Shown here: positions 55,873-64,000 of the stretch, piece by piece | Layout of the letters: every line of letters begins with the position of its first letter | How positions within the stretch are numbered: the stretch's first letter is position 1 | Origin: Chionoecetes opilio | Lineage: Eukaryota > Arthropoda > Malacostraca > Decapoda > Majidae | Direction of reading: 5' to 3' | DNA length: 64,000 nt | NCBI GenBank assembly: GCA_016584305.1 | Contig: JACEEZ010006448.1 | Coordinates: 134,922 to 198,921, forward strand | Translations under genes and position numbers: made by a program | The notes under the pieces: generated by a model | Told to the model about the DNA's origin: nothing | Seen by the model: the letters and a program-made list of their open reading frames with translations, nothing else | Database searches by the model: none

Positions 55873-56199
55873 CCTCGTTATATACCCGACGGTCCACGTG
55901 ACTCCTGTGACGTGGCCGTGAAGAAGGTGGTGCCCCCTTGTGGTGGTGATTCATTGAACCGCCTTGCTTCGAAGCTTTGGGGCACCACTCCCTCGAGGGC
56001 TGTGATGGTTGGCCCTCGTCCGTGGTGGCGCAGGCAGGATTTTTAAAGTGACGCTTGTGGTTAAAGGTTCACCTGTGCCCCCCTGTGGCCTCCAATGCAC
56101 TCGCAATCGTAGACAGAGTTAATGGGCAGCATATGGGCGTTCTTAGGCCACTCGATAGTGCAGAGAAAGATTTTATACCTTACGGTAATATCAAGATCA

Positions 56200-56580
56200 A
56201 GATCAAGAATCGCTAAAGAGGTAAATAGAGGTACAGATGGAAGAATGGTGTTAGCAAGACGTATGTGATGTGTGAGACAGGAGTGGATGAAACTGTGGAG
56301 TACTTGATACTGGAATGTGAACGGTATGAGTATGCTAGAACAAAGATGTTGGAGGCAGTGGTAGGAGAAGTCGGAGTGGAAGAATGGCGAGAGATGAGAG
56401 ACAGGAGTGTGGATAGGCAGATGGAGTACCTGCTGGGGTTGTGTGCTGAGTGGAGGAGTGAGTCGTGTGGCTGAAAGTGTAAAAGAATTTTTGGAGAATT
56501 CTTGGAGAGCACGAATGAGAGAGTGAGAGGCAGGGGGCCCCTCAGTGAGGAGGGACCCCGTATGTATGTGATGCAGAGAG
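56200..56580 (+). mobile_element. LINE 3' fragment with Cys-rich RT tail
   Basis: The plus frame 56265-56474 reads MMCETGVDETVEYLILECER then YEYARTKMLEAVVGEVGVEE, the C-x-ET-x-H/Y-x-C region after RT, followed by WREMRDRSVDRQMEYLLGLC. It is a single 3' fragment. Confidence 0.7.
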
Positions 56581-56829
56581 AGGAATGAGGGGAAAATGAA
56601 ACTCCTAGTTTTGCTTCTCTCCCAACAGAATACTACGTGTGTGGGAGAACGCCGGACCAAAGGTTTCACCGACAGCATCAGCTGGGTGACTCCCAACTCA
56701 AGCTCAAGCTCGTAGGTCCTCTCCTTTCCTCCTCTCCTGTCCTCTAGTTTTGGCCGACCACCCCGGGAGGCGGGTCACAAACCCACGGCTAACACCCGGT
56801 ACCCATTCTTCGGGTCACAGTGGTTGATC

Positions 56830-57560
56830 GATGAACTAAATCAACTTGGTTTTAGTGTAAGTTACAGCGAAGTAATGCGATTCAAGCAATCAGCAGTAAT
56901 AGAGGAGGATGCTTCAACAATCCTTCATTCTATTCCTTGTGGTAGGAGAACAGGATTACGATGTATCTCAGCGTGTGGTCAGTGTTAGGGAAAAAATTGC
57001 AACAACGCAAAAGACGACATGGATGGCGATGAAATGTCCGAAGATTTGAACATTTTCGAAATTCTGGAGTCCGAGTGTAATTTGTTTGTTGATGTTTAGA
57101 TTTATCAACATGATATGATACTTATTCTATCACTTTTGTGTTTAGTTTTCGAATATAAAGACAAACTTCGAGATTATTTTTTGTTTCAAAACAGTGTGGA
57201 ATTCAGAAGCTTTCGCTTTCATCATCAATGACGTCATCAATAGGTATTAAAACTTTCCAAACCTTATTTGAAATCAATTAGATCTAATGTATGTAAAGTT
57301 TCGTCTTAAAAAGCGAAAGAATTTAGGAGTTATAATGATTTTTCAACCTGGTTTTATTCTGAAATTTGTGTAAGTTAGGGCAATTTTGACAAAATACCCC
57401 CTGTTACTTAACTAGCTGCAAAAAAAATTCCCCAGACGCACTTTGAGAGGATTTTGGATATTTTTATCTACATAAAATTGCGCTTCTTCTGATACCAAAT
57501 TCTTTAGTATAATATATTTTTTCGGGTTTAATCATTATAAGGCTTATTTTTAGTAGACTA
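56830..57560. other. Intron, no gene seen
   Basis: AT-rich unique-looking sequence with short ORFs only. I see no family resemblance on either strand. Confidence 0.5.
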
Positions 57561-58747
57561 CACTACCCTCCCGAGTTTCACGCTATGCGAGTTTCGCAAT
57601 CCTCGAGTTTCGCGCTGAGTGCTAAATTCTTACCATCCCGACTTTCGCGCATTATATCCCCGAGTTTCGTTTTTTTTTTTAAGTGCCCTCCAGGAGTGGG
57701 ATGGTAGGCCCTGGAGGTTAACTTGAGGGCTGTGATGGTTGGCCCTTTTGGCGCCCGTGGTGGCGCAGACAGAATTTCTATAGTGACGCCTGTGATTAGA
57801 GGCTCATGCCGCCCCCTGTATCCTCCGATGCACTCGCAATCGAAGGTAGAGCTAATGGGCAGCATGTGGGTGTTCTTAGGCCACTCAACGGTGCAGAGAA
57901 AGATTTTAAGTGGATTTTACAGCCCTCATCAAGGATCGAACTCGGATCATCGAGAACGCCACTCGGAGACTTCTTCTTCTTCTTGTGACCCTTTCTGCTT
58001 AGTATCACTTTGTAGGTCGTCTGTCAAGCTCGTGCTCGAGCTTGACATATATCTTGACGCTAACCACTCTGCTACCGCCTCCCATAAGAGACGTACGGGA
58101 CACATCTTCCTTCCTTCCTGCTTAGTATAGTATAATAATAGGCTTAGTATAGCTGTATGTAGTTTTGCTTTGTTTTTTTCCATTTGTTTGTGTTTTTCTC
58201 TACAGGAGCAGCCGGTGTCGCCTAAGATAGGTAACACCTCGAAATAAGTAGCACCTTACCTTACTATTTACCACAAAATACTCCTTTATAAGTGATTAAC
58301 CATGACGTGTGTGGTACTGTGGTTTCTGGAGGTACTGGAGGAGACAGGAGAGAAGAGAGGAAGGCATTGTGACAGTGTTATTGCCGTATAACACTGTCAC
58401 ACAACCATCAGCTGACAAGATATGTGTCAAGCTCACTCACTCAGACCAAAACAGCATCTGCTGGGTGACTCCCAACTCAAGCTCAAGCTCCTCTCCTCTA
58501 CGTAGTGTTGGCCGAAGCCACCACCTCGGGAGGCGGGTCACAAACCCTAGGCTAACACCCAGTACCCATTCACTGCTGGGTGGACAGGGGCTTGGGGCAT
58601 TTTCAGGATATTTTTTTGGGGAAAAAGTGAGTCTTATAAGCTGTAAAATACGGTAGGTACACAGCCCTCAAGTTAACCTCCAGGGCCTACCATCCCACCC
58701 CTGGAGGTCATTGCCTAACGGCGCTGTAGGCACACACACACACACCA

Positions 58748-58792
<45 letters not shown>

Positions 58793-58900
58793 GGACTAAA
58801 TAAGCAATTTTACTGTGTTTCTAATACCCGAGTTTCGCGATCCGCGAGTTTCGCGCTATGCCTCCGGAAGAAAGCAGGCGCGAAACTCTGGAGGGTAGTG
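57561..58900. mobile_element. Tigger-like element of the CCCGAGTTTCACG family
   Basis: CACTACCCTCCCGAGTTTCACG and CGCGAAACTCTGGAGGGTAGTG are inverted ends with TA on both sides (57559-57560 and 58901-58902). Nested inside are a SINE (57682-58083), part of a second SINE family (58447-58600), a SINE 3' part (58670-58740) and an A-run of about 40 (58750-58790). A further right end of the family is at about 59040-59115. Confidence 0.75.
57682..58083 (-). mobile_element. tRNA-derived SINE with internal insertion
   Basis: Minus-strand head GGCGGTAGCAGAGTGGTTAG at about 58080, then an 85-bp insertion (57971-58055, TTCTTCTTCTTCTTGTGACC...), then GTTCGATCC and the body. The insertion falls between the A-box and B-box of the tRNA-like head. 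Confidence 0.75.
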
Positions 58901-59182
58901 TATAAGTACTGAGTACTGAGTACTGAGGAAGTACTACAACATTCGTCTAGGTAGATGCATGAGTATTTTTCAGGGTGTAAAATCCGGTACTACACCTCAC
59001 ACCGGAATAAATAAGCATTTTTTCAGTGTTTTCAATATAATACCAGAGTTTCGCGATCCTCAAGTTTACCGCTATGCCTTCGGAAGAAAGCAAGCGCGAA
59101 ACTCGGGAGGGTGCTGTACATGCATGTAATAAGACTGAAACATTTAGTGAAACATGAAACAAAGCACACACACATATATACA

Positions 59183-59183
59183 G

Positions 59184-59232
<49 letters not shown>
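59183..59232. repeat. (CT)n microsatellite
   Basis: About 25 CT units; similar tracts are at 60903-60928 (next to the donor of exon 60935), 62546-62602 and 62723-62748. Confidence 0.95.
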
Positions 59233-59235
<3 letters not shown>

Positions 59236-59347
59236 ATACATACACATACATACAATACATGAGTGGAAATAATAGTGAAACATTAAACAAAACACACATA
59301 TGCATACAGCCCCGCCTCTCTCTCCCTCCCTAATATAGAAACGTATA

Positions 59348-60839
59348 CACTAGGGTCCCAAATAAAACAAGAAATTGGTCGATAAGCGAGGTTGTTCGAT
59401 GTGAATTCACTCTATGTGAAACACAACCTATGGGAAAAATTGATATTGGTCGATCGGTCCTCCCTACCATACCCGTACATTTATACTCATTCACACCCAT
59501 GCATATCAAAACATATATAAATGATAAGTTATGCATAGAAATGATGAAATAGGCATATTGCTGCTTACCTTAAATCTAATAGGGATTATGTACCGGGGGC
59601 GAGGGGTTCCCAGGCATCTTGGAGGTCACTCATTCGTCACTGGATGACAACGCAGTGTGACCCAGAGCTCGGAGTGTGGCGAGTGAGCGTTGGCCTTGCA
59701 TTTCTGCCATGTCCATCATAAACCCCTCAAACTCTGACAGGCTGGGCAAGGGTTCATTTGAAGGGCCAGGCTGGGGCTCGTTTGATGGGCCAGGCTGTTG
59801 CTCGTCGGCAGAAGCAGGCTGTGGTGCGCTGGCAGGGGCAGCGTCGGCAGAGGCAGGCTGTGGCCCATTGGCAGGGCGAATGTACCGAGTCATGAGGGTC
59901 TGCCTACGTTCGTTTACTCTCTGGTTTTCATCAGGAGCAAATTTTGTTGAGCAAGTTGCCATAAACCTGGCTTGACTCTTGCTTGCGTGCCTCGCCAGAA
60001 CTGGTCTGGGCTTACCCGCTCACAGCTGATAACTTGTAAACACAACCACATCGACAACAACACCAAACCACAACTACGAAAGTATACCTTCGAATGAAAG
60101 TCATCAATAAATTACGATAACTGACGATATTGTGAATGGATCACAACATACATCCTTCACAAGAATGTTTTTTTTGTAATAATGGATGAGAACTGTGCGG
60201 TCGCTACCGCCGTTCCCCACCTCATGCCACCCTCACCCCACCTCCGTGGCGACACGCCGCCGCCGTGCCCCTCCTCACTCACCCTTGCCACGGCTTGTGC
60301 TGGGCAAGCCGGCTTACGAAAAGTACCTCGATTAAACAGAAAACACAAGCTGCCGCAAGCCTTCCGCATATGTTATGCTGCCGTATAACCTACAAGTTAT
60401 GGCGGCTTGCTCACCAAAATTCCCCGCCTTATGTGTGGGTTCGTCACTGAAGCAGGAACTACACTACGTTACAGGAACTACCTCGTGTAAGTCTCACGGC
60501 CTCTTGTAACTTTCTTATGTTCTTATGAGGCAAAAAAACCTTGGCTTGGCGAAAAAAGCCAAGCGACTCAGACGACAGTGACATCACAATGCGCATCTAC
60601 GTTACATCACCTGACGTTCTGTACGATATTTCGGCGCTCTATATGAGAACTCCTCGGATTTGCCCTACTTTTATGGCGGAATCATTATATATGATCACAT
60701 TCGTTCCTAACGAAAATATTGGAATTTTATTTATTTAAATAAAAAAAATATTAATCAATTTTTAAATCTTAATACTTTAGGTTGTTCGTTCTACAGGGGA
60801 AACGCCCTATGCGAACACGTTTTATGCGGGACCCTAGTG
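59348..60839 (-). mobile_element. Tigger-like element, internally deleted
   Basis: CACTAGGGTCCCAAATAAAA and TTTTATGCGGGACCCTAGTG are inverted ends flanked by TA (59346-59347 and 60840-60841). It is 1492 bp, carries a C-terminal transposase-like ORF (59630-59962) and a nested CR1-like tail at about 60462-60527. Confidence 0.85.
59630..59962 (-). CDS. Short acidic protein of a Tigger-like element
   Basis: The 110-codon frame reads MATCSTKFAPDENQRVNERR then QTLMTRYIRPANG, four to five Pro/Ser/Ala/Gln repeats, and LSEFEGFMMDMAEMQGQRSL with a final SSSDE. QTLMTRYI could be a degenerate PIP-like box and the tail resembles Tigger C-termini. There is no DNA-binding or catalytic domain. It starts near the element's 5' side on the minus strand and may be a fused remnant. 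Confidence 0.45.
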   Translation of the reverse strand: MATCSTKFAPDENQRVNERRQTLMTRYIRPANGPQPASADAAPASAPQPASADEQQPGPSNEPQPGPSNEPLPSLSEFEGFMMDMAEMQGQRSLATLRALGHTALSSSDE

Positions 60840-60934
60840 TACATACATGAATATTATAAGACTGGGAAACTTAGGGAAACATGAAAGAACACACATGAAG
60901 CTTCTCTCTCTCTCTCTCTCTCTCTCTTTCTCAC

Positions 60935-61153
60935 CTGTTGTGCCGGTATAACAGGTGGAGGGGGCGGCGTCCTCCTGAAGACAGTCTTCGTACAGGGCCT
61001 GGATGATGCGGTTCTGCTCCCTCACCTCCCTCTTGTCCTCCTCCCTCGGTAGCAGGTCCTTCAAGTCATCCTCCTCCTCCTCCCCAAACTCCTCCTCATC
61101 GTCCTCTTCCTCCGCCTCAGCCCGAGTCAAGTGTCTCGTGCCCAACGCCGAAG
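60935..61153 (-). CDS. SNAPC4: SNAPC4 exon, acidic N-terminal segment
   Basis: About 72 codons rich in Glu/Asp (EEEDDEEEFGEEEEDDLKDL), ending in TGTT plus one base of the next codon. The donor is CAG|GTGAGA and a CT microsatellite follows at once in the intron. The acceptor I chose is ATCAG just before CTTCGG; it keeps the frame but is the least certain edge. The one-base overhang pairs with the two-base start of the exon at 44929. Acidic N-termini are usual in SNAPC4 proteins. Confidence 0.7.
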
Positions 61154-61329
61154 CTGATTATGGTAATGACTATTGAGTTGATTGTAATGATTGTTGTTGT
61201 CATGATTGTTGAATTGGATGTCTAGTTTATGTTGGTCTTTTTCAAATTTTTTTCTAGTAGGTTTATGTTTATAGCTAGTTATGCATAGATCTTGTCTTGT
61301 CAGTTTGGTCAATGATTCACAACATGGAT

Positions 61330-62520
61330 TCACCAAGGGTAGGTCATGTCTCACTAAATTATTGAGTTTTTATAGGAGTTTATGAGGCAGCATAATAATG
61401 ATGAGGATTATGATATAGTATACCTGGACTTTAGTAAGGCATTCGATAAGGTTCCACAGGAGAGACTCTTAAATAAGGTTAAGGCTCATGGAATAGATGG
61501 GAAGGTTCTTCGTTGGATTAGATCTTGGCTAAGTGATAGGCAACAAAGGGTTACTATTAATGGTTCTAAATCTGAATGGGGACTGGTGACAAGTGGGGTT
61601 CCACAAGGGTCTGTTTTGGGTCCATAACTATTTTTGATTTACATCAACGACTCAGATAGGGATTAGCAGTGGTATCAGCAAGTTTGCTGATGATACTAAG
61701 GTAGGTAGGATTAGTACATTGGCAGTCAGGAGGCAGATGGAATTTAATGTTGATAAGTGTAGCGTAATTAATGTTGGTAGAAAAAATCATGGTAATAGAT
61801 ACACCATATGCAATGTATCACTGAAAATATCAGAAGGTGAGAAGGATCTGGGAGTGAGGGTGAGCTCAGACCTCCGTCCTAGGAAACAATGTATTGGGCC
61901 AGAAATTGAGCTAATAGAGTGTTAGGATTCATTAACAGGAGTGTTAAAAGTAGAAGTGCTGAGTTTATTCTAAAGCTTTATTTGGCTCTAGTTAGACCTC
62001 ATCTAGACTATGCAGTAAAGTTTTGGTCTCCATATTACAGGATGGATATAGCCTTGTTAGAATCAGTGCAGAGAATGATGACCAAAATGATTCATGGATG
62101 CATAACTTTAGTTATGAGAAGAGATTGAAGCTATTAAATTTACACTCACTCGAGAGATGCAGAGTAAGGGGAGATCTGATAGAAGATTTTAAGTGGATAG
62201 AGGGATATAATAAAGGAGATGTAGGAAAAGTTCTTACGGCTAGTAAGCAGGGTAGAACAAGAAGTAACGGATTCAAACTGGAAAAGCATAATTTAAAAAA
62301 GAAATAGGGAAAAAACTGGTTCACAAATAGGGTGGTGAATGACTGGAATGGTCTTGTCAGGTAGTTAGTGGGGAGTCAATAGGGAGCTTTAAGAGGAGGC
62401 TAGATAAATTCATGGATGGGGATGAAAGGTGGATGTAGGCAATGTTAAGTAATACTACACTACCACGTGTAGGTCTCACGGCCTCTTGTAGCTTCCTTAT
62501 TTTCTTATGTTCTTGTCCTT
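61330..62520 (+). mobile_element. CR1-like LINE copy, 5' truncated
   Basis: 61382-61627 reads IVYLDFSKAFDKVPQERLLN and SGVPQGSVLGP then a stop; ISKFADDTKVG follows near 61680 in another frame; a deletion lies near 61710. 61719-62307 gives QMEFNVDKCSVINVGRKNHG, ALVRPHLDYAVKFWSPYYRM and the thumb. The tail is CTTATTTTCTTATGTTCTTG. Same family as 31509-34160. Confidence 0.85.
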
Positions 62521-62541
62521 ACATGCTCTTACTCTCCCATC

Positions 62542-62605
<64 letters not shown>

Positions 62606-62716
62606 TCGTCCTTTTCACTCACTTTCTTTCACCCCATTTATGATGGGGTCTCAAAAAAAAAAAACTTTACTCCTACCAATTAATTCCGTATTTGTACTTT
62701 TTTTCAGATCTTCCTC

Positions 62717-62751
<35 letters not shown>

Positions 62752-62959
62752 AATTCTCTCCCCACAACCAAACCATCATTACATTTATTATATTCTTCTA
62801 CACTTTCTCCCTCTGCAATAACATTACAACCCTAACCTGCCTAGTAAATATGCAAGAAAAAAAGATCTAGACTGAAAAAGGGAAATTGAATCTAATCAGT
62901 ACAGTATTTCTTGACACTCCTGTAGACTTGGCATTTTAAGCATTCTTTTTTACCCTAAA

Positions 62960-63955
62960 AGATATGTCACCAACAAAAGATATGAAAAAGATATGTCACC
63001 ACCAAAAGATATGAATAAAAGATGTCACCACCAAAAGATGTGAATAACAGATGTCACCACCAAAAGATATGAATAACAGATGTCACCACCAAAAGATGTG
63101 AATAACAGATGTCACCACCAAAAGATATGAATAACAGATGTCACCACCAAAAGATATGAATAACAGATGTCACCACCAAAAGATATGAATAACAGATGTC
63201 ACCACCAAAAGATATGAATAACAGATGTCACCACCAAAAGATATGAATAACAGATGTCACCACCAAAAGATATGAATAAAAGATGTCACCACTAAAAGAT
63301 ATGAATAACAGATGTCACCACCAAAAGATATGAATAACAGATGTCACCACCAAAAGATATGAATAACAGATGTCACCACCAAAAGATATGAATAACAGAT
63401 GTCACCACCAAAAGATATGAATAACAGATGTCACCACCAAAAGATATGAATAACAGATGTCACCACCAAAAGATATGAATAGCAGATGTCACCACCAAAA
63501 GATATGAATAACAGATGTCACCACCAAAAGATATGAATAAAAGATGTCACCACCAAAAGATATGAATAACAGATGTCACCACCAAAAGATATGAATAACA
63601 GATGTCACCACCAAAAGATGTGAATAACAGATGTCACCACCAAAAGATATGAATAACAGATGTCACCACCAAAAGATATGAATAACAGATGTCACCACTA
63701 AAAGATATGAATAACAGATGTCACCACCAAAAGATATGAATAACAGATGTCACCACCAAAAGATATGAATACAGATGTTCACCACCAAAAGATATGAATA
63801 ACAGATGTCACCAGCAAAAGATATGAATAACAGATGTCACCACCAAAAGATATGAATAACAGATGTCACCACCAAAAGATATGAATAACAGATGTCACCA
63901 CCAAAAGATATGAATAACAGATGTCACCAGCAAAAGATGTGTAAAAGATAGCTAT
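62960..63955. repeat. 29-bp minisatellite, about 34 copies
   Basis: The unit is AAAAGATATGAATAACAGAT plus GTCACCACC, highly uniform, with variants GATGTG for GATATG and AATAAAAG for AATAACAG. It ends about 45 bp before the window edge with degenerating units. No spacers, so it is not CRISPR. Confidence 0.95.
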
Positions 63956-64000
63956 GTCACCAGCAGACAGGCTTTAGCCAGTATAAGTACCCGGTTTGAG

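Larger units (their letters stand above)
51902..55988 (-). mobile_element. Unclassified 4.1-kb insertion with tandem repeats
   Basis: Bounded by a 5-bp TCCCT repeat, starting TATTGACTCACGCTGTCACA and ending GGGGCACCAC on the plus strand. No terminal inverted repeats and no poly-A. The right terminus can form a hairpin: GTGGTGCCCC (55927-55936) with GGGGCACCAC (55979-55988). Most of the body is the 60/62-bp array. About 100 bp of unique sequence lies on the right between array and terminus, about 200 bp on the left. Confidence 0.6.
51835..56175 (-). mobile_element. tRNA-derived SINE split by a 4.1-kb insertion
   Basis: 51835-51901 has the SINE 3' part (GGCAGTGACCTCCAGGGG...). 55989-56175 continues it (CTCGAGGGCTGTGATGGTTG through the TTCTTAGGCCACTCGATAG region). 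The intact order is seen at 18130-18370. TCCCT occurs on both sides of the interruption (51897-51901 and 55989-55993). Confidence 0.8.

Noticed and set aside
55875..55884. TATATAAC box as promoter of the long array ORF
   Set aside because: It lies only 5 nt before the ATG, so a start about 30 nt downstream would fall inside the ORF. Kept only as a note.
62960..63955. CRISPR array
   Set aside because: 29-bp periodicity resembles a repeat-spacer array, but units are contiguous with no unique spacers and the genome is eukaryotic. The same applies to the 33-bp and 60-bp arrays.

Overview
The window looks like intron-rich, repeat-saturated genomic DNA of an arthropod, most likely a decapod crustacean. 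The signs are degenerate TTAGG/AACCT stretches (the arthropod telomere motif), extreme microsatellite and minisatellite density, CR1/RTE-like LINE families, many Tigger/pogo-like elements with TA target duplications, and a split Myb gene with ordinary GT-AG introns. The species assignment is inference; nothing here is prokaryotic.

The main host gene runs on the minus strand, from about 61153 down to at least 25736 and probably to 13446 or further. Ten exons in consistent phase (60935-61153, 44667-44929, 40049-40280, 39216-39382, 37975-38109, 37384-37572, 36955-37083, 30991-31107, 29593-29720, 25736-25892) encode an acidic N-terminus, a coiled segment, a PYFKD-type motif, a basic/acidic helix and then 4.5 Myb repeats. 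This is the architecture of SNAPC4 (SNAP190), the large DNA-binding subunit of the snRNA-activating complex. Three further candidate 3' exons (17011-17167, 16385-16484, 13446-13616) and a Thr/Gln-rich candidate exon (116-491) are less certain. The 5' end of the gene lies beyond the window.

The rest is intron or flank filled with nested mobile DNA. 1-8.6 kb: a mini-Tigger, a LINE fragment, and a LINE split by a TTAA (piggyBac-type) element that itself carries a Tigger transposase pseudogene and a giant palindrome. 8.6-17 kb: a SINE split by a TIR element split by a hAT element made almost wholly of TA repeats; TTAA MITEs; a second TTAA element. 17-25 kb: Tigger-like MITEs, one with an internal 19-bp minisatellite, and a 2.8-kb degenerate ACT/CCA tract. 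25.9-29.2 kb: a 33-bp minisatellite of about 98 copies. 30-37 kb: a mini-Tigger, a LINE split by a CR1-like LINE split by another insert, and a 2.4-kb DNA transposon with 8-bp target duplications and an unusual transposase. 38.1-38.5 kb: tandem copies of a splice acceptor plus exon start. 41-52 kb: two LINE copies, one with two precisely datable MITE insertions. 51.9-56 kb: an unclassified 4.1-kb insertion into a SINE, carrying about 60 copies of a 60/62-bp repeat. 57.5-60.8 kb: Tigger-like elements. 61.3-64 kb: a CR1-like copy and a 29-bp minisatellite that runs almost to the window edge.

The most unusual points are the decoy splice-acceptor array of SNAPC4, the 60/62-bp array with a 1212-bp higher-order duplication, the MITE-seeded 19-bp minisatellite, the 0.43-kb-arm palindrome, and the 8-bp-TSD transposon with an unfamiliar RNase-H-like transposase. 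All gene calls rest on reading translations by eye; no database search was run.
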